Source: Mechercharimyces sp. CAU 1602
GTDB taxonomy: Bacteria > Bacillota > Bacilli > Thermoactinomycetales > JANTPT01
NCBI RefSeq assembly: GCF_024753565.1
Contig: NZ_JANTPT010000002.1
Location: 62,001 to 126,000 of the forward strand
Reading direction: 5' to 3'
Length of the DNA stretch: 64,000 nucleotides
Of the stretch, positions 27,405-36,827 are shown in pieces. The first letter of the stretch is position 1. Each line of letters begins with the position of its first letter. The notes under the pieces were generated by a model, which saw only the letters and a program-made list of their open reading frames with translations, was not told the DNA's origin and did not search any database. The position numbers were made by a program, and so were the translations under genes.

Positions 27405-28892
27405 TTATTCGTCGATATCCTTCTTCTCTTTCTCCCTTATGTCTGGTTTTGGATCAAATCGTTTCGGTTCTTGTGCGCGCAAAAAGCTGGGGCGCAAATA
27501 CTCACGCGCATAAGAGGGGCGAAATAATGTTTGGTGCGTCAAGTCGTGCCAGCGTGGAGGATAGACGGGTGCTAAATAGGGCACTCCCAGTGAAGTAAGT
27601 CTAATCAGATGTACCATATAAAAGAGAAGACAAAGTACAAGACCTGCCAATCCCCAAGTAGCCGCAAATATTAACAGAGGATACCGTAACACACGCACAG
27701 TGTTCGTCATGCGGTATATAGCCGTAGTGAAGGAGGCAAGTGCAGATAGGGAGACGATAATTAACAACACATTACTTGTTAAAGAAGCTTGCACTGAGGC
27801 TGTTCCAATCACAATACCGCCCACAATACCCAGGGTTTGTCCAATTTTTGTCGGCATGCGCGCCCCTGCTTCACGCAAAAGCTCAATCGTAATCTCTAAA
27901 AAGAGTGCCTCCATAAAAGGGCTAAAGGGAATATTGGTACGTGAGGAAACCAACGTAGCGAGAAGATCAGAGGGAATCATTTCATAATGATACGTTAAAA
28001 CAGCAACATAAAGCGGGGTAGCCACCACTGAAAAAAGAACAGCAAACATACGAATGATGCGGAAAAAAGACCCAATAATCCAAGGAAGATAGTAATCATC
28101 AAATGAGCTAAAATACCAACCTAAGGTTGCGGGCATCACTACCGCATTGGGAGAACCATTACTCAAAAAGACCACACTACCATATTCTAATAATGCCACC
28201 ACCCGATCGGTTCGTTCCGTCTCCAAAACCTGCGGAAAGATAGACAGAGAGTTATCGCTCACAATCTCACCTAATAAACTGGAATCGGTAAACATATCGA
28301 AGTTTTGATTTGTAATCCGATGATGCAAGCGATCCACATAATCCTTATTCGTTATTCCCTCTAAGTGCAAGATAGCCACATTGGTTTTAGTAGCCTTCCC
28401 AACCGTTAGCTCGTCTATCCGCAGTTTTCCATTAGGTATACGCCGCCTAATCATGTTTAGATTCGTATCTAAATCCTCTATAAATGCTTCTTTGGGACCC
28501 GTTACACTAAACTCGATTTCAGTTTGAGAGACAGCTCGCGATTTAGTGAGAGCCGCTTGAACGACAATTCCTTTCCCATCCCGCTCATGCAGCTGTATAA
28601 AGAGGTAACCGGCTAACAATTTTTCTTCGATCTTTGCCGGATCACTTAAAATTTCAACATCATTAATAGGAAATAACCCTTTCATATCTTCTAAGCTGTC
28701 GATCCCATCCCGATCTAAATAAGGCAAGATATCGCGATGCATCTGTGTCGAGTCAATCAAAGTTTTAAAGTAGTAGATCAAGTAAGTACGAGGGCCTTGA
28801 TTTTGATGATAATGAACAAAGTCGGATGACTTACTCAGCGCGCGCATAAGCTCCCTTATATTACGCCCACGATCCTGTTTCTTAAACCACAT
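27405..28892 (-). CDS. gerKA: GerA-type spore germination receptor subunit
   Basis: The 495-residue protein has the soluble N-terminal region of GerAA-type subunits (about 1-250, with SKSRAVSQTEIEFSVTGPKEAFIEDLDTN-type family block near 125) and then about five to six membrane helices. A basic, Pro-rich C-terminal tail ends it. The family block TEVSVTGPRE(G/A)F.E....N is characteristic. An AGGGGGG site precedes the ATG. It is the first gene of the receptor operon and has a sigma-G-like -10 element upstream. Confidence 0.92.
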   Translation of the reverse strand: MWFKKQDRGRNIRELMRALSKSSDFVHYHQNQGPRTYLIYYFKTLIDSTQMHRDILPYLDRDGIDSLEDMKGLFPINDVEILSDPAKIEEKLLAGYLFIQLHERDGKGIVVQAALTKSRAVSQTEIEFSVTGPKEAFIEDLDTNLNMIRRRIPNGKLRIDELTVGKATKTNVAILHLEGITNKDYVDRLHHRITNQNFDMFTDSSLLGEIVSDNSLSIFPQVLETERTDRVVALLEYGSVVFLSNGSPNAVVMPATLGWYFSSFDDYYLPWIIGSFFRIIRMFAVLFSVVATPLYVAVLTYHYEMIPSDLLATLVSSRTNIPFSPFMEALFLEITIELLREAGARMPTKIGQTLGIVGGIVIGTASVQASLTSNVLLIIVSLSALASFTTAIYRMTNTVRVLRYPLLIFAATWGLAGLVLCLLFYMVHLIRLTSLGVPYLAPVYPPRWHDLTHQTLFRPSYAREYLRPSFLRAQEPKRFDPKPDIREKEKKDIDE

Positions 28893-28939
28893 CTATTTCC
28901 CCCCTGTCTATATCTCCAGCTTACTGCATACTTCTAGCA

Positions 28940-28946
28940 TAGTATG
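28940..28946 (-). promoter_or_regulatory. Possible sigma-G -10 element of the ger operon
   Basis: Minus-strand CATACTA equals the forespore sigma-G -10 consensus and lies about 48 bp before the gerKA start. No good -35 was seen at the expected spacing, so this is tentative. Confidence 0.4.
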
Positions 28947-29234
28947 AGCTAGAGAAAGGGAAAACATTACCTCTATTTTCGAACATGAGATATAAGCAGC
29001 ATTGTGTTTATTTTCTCATTTAAAAAGAGATGAACTCAGGAAGTTTCAACCTCATCCTCCTTTACATAATCCTTCTTTTTCATTCACTAATGAGTGGAAA
29101 CCCTTCTTCTTTTCATGACACTAAGCGAAAAAACAAAGATCGGACATCGGTACACTTCATCCCTCTGTCCCATCTCTAATTAGATTCATTGATTCAGTGC
29201 AATATACTTAAAATCCCTATATGATGACCAAGCA
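28947..29234. other. Intergenic region without recognisable gene
   Basis: This stretch between the ger promoter and the 29235 gene is AT-rich. I see only a short CACT/AGTG palindrome near 29086-29097 and no convincing ORF or terminator. Confidence 0.4.
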
Positions 29235-29645
29235 CTAAAGTATAATAGCCAACTGTGCTTCTGCTAAAATAAGATATTCTCTTGCCCACAACGGGATGTC
29301 CTCATCATCTGACAGCTCCTTCAAATTTGCCCGAGCGGCAACCAGTTGTGGAACCGCCCATAACGGAGTCGTCCCTGTTCGTGTCAATATAGACCCTTGT
29401 CCAAGTTGAATCAGACGTGCACTGATTTGACCCGATTGCGTCAACACAAATACTAAGTGACCATGTGCCTCAGATGTTTTCCCCACCATTTCTATAGATT
29501 GTGTCCCTCGTGCAGCACCTCGCAATAACGATTCGATCCCTAAAATATTTGATAAAATACTTTTTGCAACAGACGCATGCACATATACGTTAAACGGTAA
29601 CGGCCCTTGCCTCAATATGTCTGATGAGATATTAAACTGATTCAT
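29235..29645 (-). CDS. Hypothetical protein, 136 aa, probable sporulation gene
   Basis: I do not recognise a family. The protein is Leu/Ile/Ala-rich with no signal peptide: an N-terminal segment (ILRQGPLPFNVYVHASVAKSILSN), a glycine-containing middle and a helical end. AGGAGG precedes the ATG. Its promoter matches sigma-K elements very well (CACA, 16 nt, CATAAAATA), which suggests mother-cell expression late in sporulation. It sits between the ger operon and the minus-strand SBBP cluster, which fits a spore-surface or coat role (inference). Confidence 0.65.
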   Translation of the reverse strand: MNQFNISSDILRQGPLPFNVYVHASVAKSILSNILGIESLLRGAARGTQSIEMVGKTSEAHGHLVFVLTQSGQISARLIQLGQGSILTRTGTTPLWAVPQLVAARANLKELSDDEDIPLWAREYLILAEAQLAIIL

Positions 29646-29671
29646 TTTATCCTCCTTTTATCCTTTCTTTC

Positions 29672-29700
29672 TATTTTATGTAAAATATGAAGTTGCTGTG
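29672..29700 (-). promoter_or_regulatory. Candidate sigma-K promoter of the 29235 gene
   Basis: On the minus strand CACA (29697-29700) and CATAAAATA (29672-29680) are separated by 16 nt. They match mACm and CATAnnnTA exactly, just upstream of the ribosome site. Confidence 0.6.
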
Positions 29701-29726
29701 ATCCTAATATTAACTTGATAGGCGCG

Positions 29727-29756
29727 ATCAAACTCGTTCTAGCTTAAGCTGAAACA
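29727..29756. repeat. Dispersed intergenic repeat, copy b
   Basis: ATCAAACTCG and CTTAAGCTGAAACAT are both identical to the copy at 37741-37772, with a 6 versus 7 nt gap between the two blocks. Confidence 0.55.
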
Positions 29757-29757
29757 T

Positions 29758-29783
29758 AAAAAACCCCCGATTTCTCGAGGGTT
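29758..29783 (-). terminator. Terminator of the 29835 SBBP gene
   Basis: A 9-bp stem with one mismatch is followed by a T-run on the minus strand. The same 26-nt sequence recurs after tRNA-Ala at 42096. Confidence 0.75.
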
Positions 29784-29834
29784 GCTTCACTTAAGATGCA
29801 TCTACTCACCATACATCTCCTTCTATCATCATGC

Positions 29835-31913
29835 TTATAAACCTGTCTCTCCTCCCCCTGCATCCCGCGGACCTCTGGGTCCCCTGGGACCACGCCGTCC
29901 ACGCGGGCCACGTACACCCTGAGCTCCTGTCGAACCGGTGGCTCCTGTCGGACCAGTCGGGCCGGTTGCTCCTACAGCAGTTAATTGAGAGAATTTTGTC
30001 ACAAACACACTCGAATTTCCTGAATCGGCAGACGGATTAAGGGTTTGAAATGCACCCGGTAGAGTAGGAAATCCCGTTCCCGCAAATCCTGTTACATATA
30101 CATCGTCCTGATTATTCCCATCCACCACAATGCCAAAGCCATTATCTTGCACCGGCCCTCCTAGGTATGTGGAATACATAATTCCCCGTCCCGATGAACT
30201 TACTTGGGTGACAAACACATCCTGACTCCCACCAAAGTTAGCCTGGTAGGCATCAGAAGTAAGCGGAAAATCAATGGAAGAGGTGCTACCGGTTACCCAT
30301 ACATTGAAGAAGGAATCGAGGGAGAGCGCTATTCCTAAATCTGTACCACTTCCACCGAGATAGGTAGAGAACAACAGATTGGAACCTACTGCATTCAATT
30401 TGGTAACAAAGGCATCACTTACGCCTGTACCAAACACGGTTTGAAACGCAGTAGGGGTAACGGGAAAGTTGGTTGATCTCGTATTCCCTGTCACATATGC
30501 CAGCCCAAACGAGTCCACCACCACCTCATTAGCAAAATCTAACACACCTGCCCCGCCTAAGAAGGTAGAGTAGATAAGAGTGGACCCAGAAGTATTAAAC
30601 TTACTTACAAACGCATTTGAGGTTCCGCCAGGGAACACTGTCTGAAAGGCATTGGTAGTGACCGGAAAATTGGTTGAATCCGTACTCCCCGTTACATACG
30701 CATTCTCACTACTATCTAAAGCAATTCCCAGTCCTGTGTCAGTGTCATTTCCACCAAGAAAGGTAGAATACACTAAAGAACTGCCCTGTGGATTAAATTG
30801 CGTAACAAAAGCGTCAGAAGAACCTCCACCAAACACCGTTTGAAAGCCACCCGAGGTGACCGGAAAGTCAGAAGAAGTAGAACCTGTCACATACGCATTT
30901 CCACTGTCATTGATTGCTAATCCGTTTATAGTTGCACCTTGCCCCAGGAGAGTAGAGTAAATCAAACTGGTACCCGTCTCATTTAACTTTGTCACAAATC
31001 CACTAGTGGAACCCACAATGGTCTGAAATGCTCCTGACGTAACTGGAAAATCGGTAGAAAGCGTAGTCCCACCCACAAAAGCATTGTTACTTACATCTAC
31101 TTGAATACTATTCCCTCGGTCTGCCGAGTTTCCTCCTAAGTAGGTGGAGTAGAGAAGGGAACTTCCTACTGAATTCAGTTTGGAAACAAACGCATCTCTT
31201 GCTCCTCCAACACTACTATTTGTGGTTTGAAACGCGCCGCTAGTCACCGGAAAGTCGGTTGAATTTGTTTGTCCAGTGATGTACGCATTGCCCGAAGCAT
31301 CAATCGCTATCGTGAGCCCGTTATCAGTACCTGTAGATCCTCCAATAAACGTGGAGTAGCGTACATTGGGATCAATCACCAACGGCTGGCTGCGATCATA
31401 AGGAGTGACGGTACGAAAGCCAAACCCTCCATCTGGATAGCAGATATACTCGGTTTCAATGCGGACACTTCCTTCCTCCTGAAAGCTGACTGGCTTCTCC
31501 TCGCGCACTACCCCACTTTTTGTGCCCACAAGAAGGTGGCCGTCTGCGTCAATCCCCAAGGGCGTCCCCCCTGTATAGCGCAAGCGGATGTCTATGATTG
31601 CCGCTCCCGGATGAACAAGACAGTCATACTTAAACTGCTGCCCATCCCACGAGAAGAGAAGGTCAATTCCTTTCCATACCTGCTCATACATGACTTGATG
31701 AAACCCTATCTTTCCACTTTCCATTCGCTTTGGTACCAGGTTACGATGCGCATGGCAAAACTGAAGCTGTACCCATGTATCCGATGCCAACTGCAAAGCG
31801 ACCCCATGGGAATGAAACACAAAGCGCATCCCCCCGCTCTCACCTTCTAATCCGACGACACATCGATCCTGTACACCCTGTCTATAGTGATACTCATCCA
31901 CGCTTACACGCAC
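29835..31913 (-). CDS. SBBP beta-propeller protein with N-terminal domain and collagen-like tail
   Basis: GTG start with GAGGTG 8 nt upstream; 692 residues. Residues 1 to about 182 form the N-terminal beta-rich domain, ending LVIDPNVRYSTFIGG. Seven propeller repeats follow; blade 3 is shortened (LLGQGATINGLAI lacks the usual D.G). Blade 6 has the Trp signature (NVWVTG). The tail has 12 Gly-X-Y triplets, half with Arg in the third position, then a PRDAGGGETGL end in which an Asp breaks the final triplet. The gene is a close tandem copy of the one at 32151, with a near-identical N-terminal domain. No secretion signal is visible. Confidence 0.88.
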   Translation of the reverse strand: MRVSVDEYHYRQGVQDRCVVGLEGESGGMRFVFHSHGVALQLASDTWVQLQFCHAHRNLVPKRMESGKIGFHQVMYEQVWKGIDLLFSWDGQQFKYDCLVHPGAAIIDIRLRYTGGTPLGIDADGHLLVGTKSGVVREEKPVSFQEEGSVRIETEYICYPDGGFGFRTVTPYDRSQPLVIDPNVRYSTFIGGSTGTDNGLTIAIDASGNAYITGQTNSTDFPVTSGAFQTTNSSVGGARDAFVSKLNSVGSSLLYSTYLGGNSADRGNSIQVDVSNNAFVGGTTLSTDFPVTSGAFQTIVGSTSGFVTKLNETGTSLIYSTLLGQGATINGLAINDSGNAYVTGSTSSDFPVTSGGFQTVFGGGSSDAFVTQFNPQGSSLVYSTFLGGNDTDTGLGIALDSSENAYVTGSTDSTNFPVTTNAFQTVFPGGTSNAFVSKFNTSGSTLIYSTFLGGAGVLDFANEVVVDSFGLAYVTGNTRSTNFPVTPTAFQTVFGTGVSDAFVTKLNAVGSNLLFSTYLGGSGTDLGIALSLDSFFNVWVTGSTSSIDFPLTSDAYQANFGGSQDVFVTQVSSSGRGIMYSTYLGGPVQDNGFGIVVDGNNQDDVYVTGFAGTGFPTLPGAFQTLNPSADSGNSSVFVTKFSQLTAVGATGPTGPTGATGSTGAQGVRGPRGRRGPRGPRGPRDAGGGETGL

Positions 31914-31944
31914 GATCTCTACACCTCACTCATCACTAATGATT

Positions 31945-31973
31945 CATGTTATGAAGAAAACCGTCTTCCAGTG
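31945..31973 (-). promoter_or_regulatory. Possible sigma-K-like promoter of the 29835 gene
   Basis: CATAACATG (31945-31953) lies 16 nt after CACT (31970-31973) on the minus strand. The same arrangement is conserved in the duplicated upstream region at 34264-34292. Neither element is a perfect consensus. Confidence 0.35.
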
Positions 31974-32070
31974 TCAAAAACACTCCTTGCTATCCTCCAA
32001 GCTGACTGTCCCAACAACAACGTACATCGGATCCTTGTAACTGCTATGGACAGTCGAGGGAGCTAATCAG

Positions 32071-32118
32071 CACAAACAGAGCAACCCTCCTCCCCAAATA
32101 GGATTAGCTTAGTTGCTC
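32071..32118 (-). terminator. Probable terminator of the 32151 SBBP gene
   Basis: Minus-strand GAGCAAC (32112-32118) pairs with GTTGCTC (32079-32085) across a long loop, followed by a T-rich TGTTTGTG. The structure is duplicated at 34401-34447. Confidence 0.5.
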
Positions 32119-32150
32119 CCTTCGTTTACACACATTATTAATGTACCTTT

Positions 32151-34232
32151 CTACAATCCCGTCTCTCCTCCCCCTGCACCCCGCGGTCCCCTGGGTCCCC
32201 TGGGACCACGCCGTCCACGCGGACCGCTTATACCCTGAGCTCCTGTCGAACCGGTGGCTCCTGTCGGACCAGTCGGGCCCGTGGCTCCTACAGCAGTTAA
32301 TTGAGAGAACTTTGTCACAAACACACTCGGATTTCCTGGGGCAGTAGAAGGGTTAAGGGTTTGAAACGCTCCAGGCAGAGTTGGAAACCCCGTTCCTGCA
32401 GGTCCTGCTACATATACATCGTCCTGGTTATTCCGATCTACTACAATGCCATTTCCAATATCAAGTTCCACTCCCCCCAAGTACGTAGAATACATAATTC
32501 CCCGTCCCGATGAACTTACTTGAGTAACAAACACGTCCTGACTTCCACCTAAGTTAACTTGGTAGGCATCCGAAGTAAGTGGAAAATCAGTGGAAGAGGT
32601 TCTACCGGTTACCCATGCATTGAAAAAAGAATCGAGAGACAACCCTATCCCAAAGTCATTCCCACTCCCTCCTAGATAAGTAGAGAAGAGAAGATTGGAA
32701 CCTGTCGCATTCAGTTTGGTAACAAAAGCATCCCTTAAACCCGCACCAAATACCGTTTGAAAGGCAGTAGGGGTAACAGGAAAGTTAGTTGAATTCGTAT
32801 CCCCTGTCACATACGCCAATCCAAACGAGTCCACCATAACCTCACTGCCTGAGTCTATCCCACTCCCGCCTAAGAGGGTGGAGTAGGTAAGGGTTGACCC
32901 AGAAGCACTTAGCTTACTTATAAATGCACTCGTGCTTAAGCCAAGGAGCACTGTCTGAAAAGCATTGGTGGAGACCGGAAAATTGGTTGAACTCGTACTT
33001 CCAGTCACATAAGCATTCTCACTACTATCTAAAGCAATACCTAGTCCTGTATCAGCACCATTGCCACCGAGAAAAGTAGAATAAACTAAGGAGCTACCTT
33101 GTACATTAAATTGCGTAACAAAAGCGTCAGAAGAACCTCCACCACCAAATACCGTTTGAAAGGCACCCGAGGTGATTGGGAAATCAGAAGAAGTAGCACC
33201 TGTCACATACGCATTTCCACTAGCATTGATAGCTAATCCGTTTATAAGTGTACCTTGCCCCAGAAGCGTAGAATAAATCAAACTGGTACCCGTCTCATTT
33301 AGCTTTGTCACAAATCCACTAGTGGAACCCACAATGGTCTGAAATGCTCCTGACGTGACTGGAAAATCTATAGATAACGTAAACCCACCCACATAGGCAT
33401 TATTACTAGTATCTACTTGAATGCTATTCCCCCGGTCAGCCGAGTTTCCTCCTAAATAGGTGGAGTAGAGAAGGGAACTTCCTACTGAATTTAGTTTGGT
33501 AACAAACGCATCTGTTAACCCTGGAAGTGTCGTATTGTTTATTGTTTGAAACGCGCCGCTAGTCACCGGGAAATCGGTTGAGTTCGTTTGTCCAGTAATA
33601 TACGCATTGCCTGAAGCATCAACCGCTATCGCAAGCCCGTTATCAGCACCTGTAGATCCTCCAATAAAGGTGGAGTAGCGCACATTGGGATCAATCACCA
33701 ACAGCTGGCGGCGATCATAAGAAGTGACGGTGCGAAAGCCAAACCCTCCATCTGGATAGCAGGTATACTCGGTTTCAATGCGGACACTTCCGTCCTGCTG
33801 AAAGCTGACTGGCTTCTCCTCGCGCACTACCCCACTTTTTGTGCCCACAAGAAGGTGGCCGTTTACGTCAATCCCCAAGGGCGTCCCCCCTGTATAGCGC
33901 AAGCGGATGTCTGTGACTGCCGCTTCCGGATGAACGAGACAGTCATACTTAAACTGCTGCTCACTCCACGAAAAGAGAAGGTCAATTCCTTTCCATACCT
34001 GCTCATACATGACTTGATGAAACCTTATCTTTCCACTTGCCATTCGCTTTGGTACCCGGTTGCGATGCGCGTGGCAAAACTGAAGCTGTACCCATGTATC
34101 CGATGCCAACTGCAAAGCCACCCCATGGGAATGAAACACAAAGCGCATCCCCCCGCTCTCACCTTCTATTCCGACGACACACCGATCCTGTACACCTCGC
34201 CTGTAGTGGTACTCATCCACGCTTACACGCAC
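32151..34232 (-). CDS. SBBP beta-propeller protein with N-terminal domain and collagen-like tail
   Basis: The start at the GTG of 34232 matches the ribosome-site spacing (GAGGTG, 8 nt) of its tandem copy; a GTG three codons earlier would sit on top of the site. The 693-residue protein has the N-terminal beta-rich domain, seven SBBP repeats and 13 or so Gly-X-Y triplets, ending GAGGGETGL. The N-domain differs from the 29835 copy at only scattered residues, and the tails are nearly the same, so this is a recent duplication. Blade 6 carries NAWVTG. No signal peptide is present. Confidence 0.88.
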   Translation of the reverse strand: MRVSVDEYHYRRGVQDRCVVGIEGESGGMRFVFHSHGVALQLASDTWVQLQFCHAHRNRVPKRMASGKIRFHQVMYEQVWKGIDLLFSWSEQQFKYDCLVHPEAAVTDIRLRYTGGTPLGIDVNGHLLVGTKSGVVREEKPVSFQQDGSVRIETEYTCYPDGGFGFRTVTSYDRRQLLVIDPNVRYSTFIGGSTGADNGLAIAVDASGNAYITGQTNSTDFPVTSGAFQTINNTTLPGLTDAFVTKLNSVGSSLLYSTYLGGNSADRGNSIQVDTSNNAYVGGFTLSIDFPVTSGAFQTIVGSTSGFVTKLNETGTSLIYSTLLGQGTLINGLAINASGNAYVTGATSSDFPITSGAFQTVFGGGGSSDAFVTQFNVQGSSLVYSTFLGGNGADTGLGIALDSSENAYVTGSTSSTNFPVSTNAFQTVLLGLSTSAFISKLSASGSTLTYSTLLGGSGIDSGSEVMVDSFGLAYVTGDTNSTNFPVTPTAFQTVFGAGLRDAFVTKLNATGSNLLFSTYLGGSGNDFGIGLSLDSFFNAWVTGRTSSTDFPLTSDAYQVNLGGSQDVFVTQVSSSGRGIMYSTYLGGVELDIGNGIVVDRNNQDDVYVAGPAGTGFPTLPGAFQTLNPSTAPGNPSVFVTKFSQLTAVGATGPTGPTGATGSTGAQGISGPRGRRGPRGPRGPRGAGGGETGL

Positions 34233-34263
34233 GATCTCCACACCTCACTTATCACTAATGATT

Positions 34264-34292
34264 CATGTTATGAAGAAAACCTTCTTCCGGTG
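34264..34292 (-). promoter_or_regulatory. Possible sigma-K promoter of the 32151 gene
   Basis: Minus-strand CACC (34289-34292), 16 nt and CATAACATG (34264-34272) fit mACm and CATAnnnT, with a mismatch at the last base. The element is conserved in the neighbouring duplicate. Confidence 0.45.
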
Positions 34293-34400
34293 TCAAAAAC
34301 ACTCCTTGCTATCCTCCAAGCTGACGGTCCCGACAAGAATCCCCCTCAAATCTCCGTTACATAAGCACCCTTCTACGGGGCAGTCGGGGGAGCGAACCAG

Positions 34401-34447
34401 CACAAAAAGAGCAACCCTCTCCCCCAATAGGATCAGCTTAGTTGCCC
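34401..34447 (-). terminator. Probable terminator of the 34477 SBBP gene
   Basis: Minus-strand GGGCAAC (34441-34447) pairs with GTTGCTC (34409-34415), with one weak pair, followed by TTTTTGTG. It is the second copy of the structure at 32071-32118. Confidence 0.5.
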
Positions 34448-34476
34448 CCTTCGTTTGCACATTATCATGTACCTTT

Positions 34477-36564
34477 CTACAATCCCGTCTCTCCTCCCCC
34501 TGTACCCCGCGGACCTCTGGGTCCCCTGGGACCACGTCGCCCACGCGGGCCGCTTATACCCTGAGCTCCTGTCGAACCGGTGGCTCCTGTCGGACCTGTC
34601 GGACCTGTCGGGCCTGTTGCACCAACGGAAGTGAGCTGCCCTACTTTTATGACGAAGGCATTCGTTGATCCCACCAATTGACTTTGAAATGCTCCAAAGG
34701 TAACGGGAAAATTAATTGATCCCGTACTCCCTGTCATATAAGCATTCTCCTCTGTATCGACTGCTATCTGAGAACCTCTATCCGTCCCACTTCCCCCTAG
34801 ATATGAAGAAAAAGAGATTCCCCCGCCTGAGAAGCTCATTAGTGAAACAAATGCATCCACTCCACCAGCATTACTATCTTGAAAGGCATCCGATGTAACT
34901 GGAAAGTTAGTGGAAGTAGTTTGACCACTCACCCATGCTGTGCCAAAAGAGTCAACGGCAATGCCAACACCCGTATCACTCCCATTTCCACCTAAAAAGG
35001 TAGAATAAACAAGTGCACTGCCTAGAGGATTCAACTTTGTTACAAAAGCTGTGATACTTCCTAGAAATACGGTTTGAAATGCATTGTTAGTTATTGGGAA
35101 ATCAGTAGATTGTGCTGCCCCTGTCACGTAGGCATTATTTCTTCCATCTAAATCAATGCCTAAACTCGTATCCGAGACATTCCCACCCAAATAAGTGGAG
35201 TAAATCAATGAAGAGCCTGCAGAATTAACCTTGCTTACAAATACATTCCGCCCGCCATTTAATATTGTCTGAAAAGATCCCGGTGTCGTTGGAAAATTGG
35301 TTGAGGTTGTTTCTCCAGTCACATACGCTTGATTGTCACTATCCACTACAATATCTCTGCCGTCATCATTTCCATTTCCTCCTAAAAAAGTAGAATAAAC
35401 CAGAGCCGTTCCCGTTGTATCTAATTTAGAGATAAATGCATCTTGAGGCCCTCCCCCAAACTGTGTTTGAAAAGCACCTGTTGTTACAGGGAAATCATTA
35501 GCACCCGTAATCCCAGTCACATAGGCATTTCCCAGTTCATCTACAGTAATTCCTCTTCCTATTTCCGATCCATTTTGACCGCCCAGGTAAGTAGAATAGA
35601 CAAGGGAAGTCCCTGTTACATTTAATTTTGTTGCGAATGCAGATTGATTGCCAGGCAACACCGTCTGAAAAGCGTTAGAGGTAACGGGAAAGTTAGTAGA
35701 ACTAGTCAACCCGGTTATATAAGCATTTTCTGACCCATCAACAGCAATACTTGCCCCCGAGTTACTATCTGTTCCACCTAGAAAAGTAGAATATATAAGG
35801 GAGTTACCCGACACACTAAACTTACTGATAAATGCGTTGGAACCATCTGTCCCACCAGTGTATATCGTCTGAAAAACACCTGTTGTCACAGGGAAATCTG
35901 AGGATATAGTACTCCCTGTCACGTAAGCATTTAAATTCCTATCAACAGCAATCCCACTCCCACTATCAGATTCACTTCCCCCTAAGTAAGTAGAATAAAG
36001 GACGAGAGGATCTATCACCAATAGGTTATCTTTCTTATAACCCCCATCTATAATAAAACCAATTGTCCCATCGTCTGCTAGTTGAAACTGAGTTGCAATC
36101 CCCGTTCTCTTCCCCTTCACCATTTGATAACTTACCGGATTTGGTTCAAATATCACCCCATTAGACGTATATACAAACAAGTCTCCTCTTTCACTTAATG
36201 TCACATCGCCTCCACCCTCATACCGCAATCGAATATCTCCCACACAAGCGCCTGGATAAACCACTATATCGTATTTCAACTGAGCTCCATCTCCATAGAA
36301 AACCACATCCATCCCCCGCCAGACACCCTTATAGACTACGCGTTTATACTCTTGCTCGGCTAGATCGAGCCCCTCCGGTACAATTCCCTCAATCGCACCA
36401 ACAAATCGCAAGATCACTTCATCAGATCCACCTAACGTAAATTGTATGCCCTCTGACGAGAACATACTCTGGATTCCCTGCCCTGCTGCAACATAAGCAC
36501 CCTTCCCATTCTCAGTGCTCCGCCTAAACCGAAGTGATTGCCTCTCGGTTTTCACCTTTTTCAT
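34477..36564 (-). CDS. SBBP beta-propeller protein with N-terminal domain and collagen-like tail
   Basis: GGAGGGATAGTG precedes the ATG; 695 residues. The N-terminal domain (to about residue 185, ending LLVIDPLVLYSTYLGG) is more like the 38394 paralogue (shared AYVA.GQGI and KY DVVVYPGA-type segments) than the 29835/32151 pair. Seven SBBP repeats follow, with TAWVSG in blade 6. The tail has about 14 Gly-X-Y triplets and ends GTGGGETGL like the two genes downstream, so the 3' end seems homogenised among these three. No signal peptide is visible. Confidence 0.88.
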   Translation of the reverse strand: MKKVKTERQSLRFRRSTENGKGAYVAAGQGIQSMFSSEGIQFTLGGSDEVILRFVGAIEGIVPEGLDLAEQEYKRVVYKGVWRGMDVVFYGDGAQLKYDIVVYPGACVGDIRLRYEGGGDVTLSERGDLFVYTSNGVIFEPNPVSYQMVKGKRTGIATQFQLADDGTIGFIIDGGYKKDNLLVIDPLVLYSTYLGGSESDSGSGIAVDRNLNAYVTGSTISSDFPVTTGVFQTIYTGGTDGSNAFISKFSVSGNSLIYSTFLGGTDSNSGASIAVDGSENAYITGLTSSTNFPVTSNAFQTVLPGNQSAFATKLNVTGTSLVYSTYLGGQNGSEIGRGITVDELGNAYVTGITGANDFPVTTGAFQTQFGGGPQDAFISKLDTTGTALVYSTFLGGNGNDDGRDIVVDSDNQAYVTGETTSTNFPTTPGSFQTILNGGRNVFVSKVNSAGSSLIYSTYLGGNVSDTSLGIDLDGRNNAYVTGAAQSTDFPITNNAFQTVFLGSITAFVTKLNPLGSALVYSTFLGGNGSDTGVGIAVDSFGTAWVSGQTTSTNFPVTSDAFQDSNAGGVDAFVSLMSFSGGGISFSSYLGGSGTDRGSQIAVDTEENAYMTGSTGSINFPVTFGAFQSQLVGSTNAFVIKVGQLTSVGATGPTGPTGPTGATGSTGAQGISGPRGRRGPRGPRGPRGTGGGETGL

Positions 36565-36599
36565 TCACTATCCCTCCATTGGATGTCGCTATCATGTTT

Positions 36600-36636
36600 T
36601 ATCCTATGTTCAACATCCAATTTGGATATGGGCAAA
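36600..36636 (-). promoter_or_regulatory. Conserved promoter block with sigma-K-like -10
   Basis: Minus-strand CATAGGATA (36600-36608) matches CATAnnnTA. A block that includes TTTGCCC and a TCCAAATTGGA palindrome upstream of it is shared with 40511-40548. No mACm is seen at 16 nt. Confidence 0.45.
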
Positions 36637-36777
36637 ATCACACCATCCCCTCTCATTCACCCTCAGCTAAATCACTTTATCCCTCTTCTTTTAAGTGAGG
36701 ACCCTCCAAACAGTCATTACCTGACACAGAGATAGAACACTCCACCGCTCCGAAATATATTTTGTAAACATTCTTTA

Positions 36778-36798
36778 AAATCAGATACTACCTGATTT
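36778..36798 (-). terminator. Possible terminator of the DUF1259 pair
   Basis: AAATCAG (36778-36784) pairs with CTGATTT (36792-36798) around a 7-nt loop. The T-run on the minus strand is short. Confidence 0.45.
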
Positions 36799-36827
36799 CT
36801 CGAAAGAACCACACGTAGGTTCATAAC

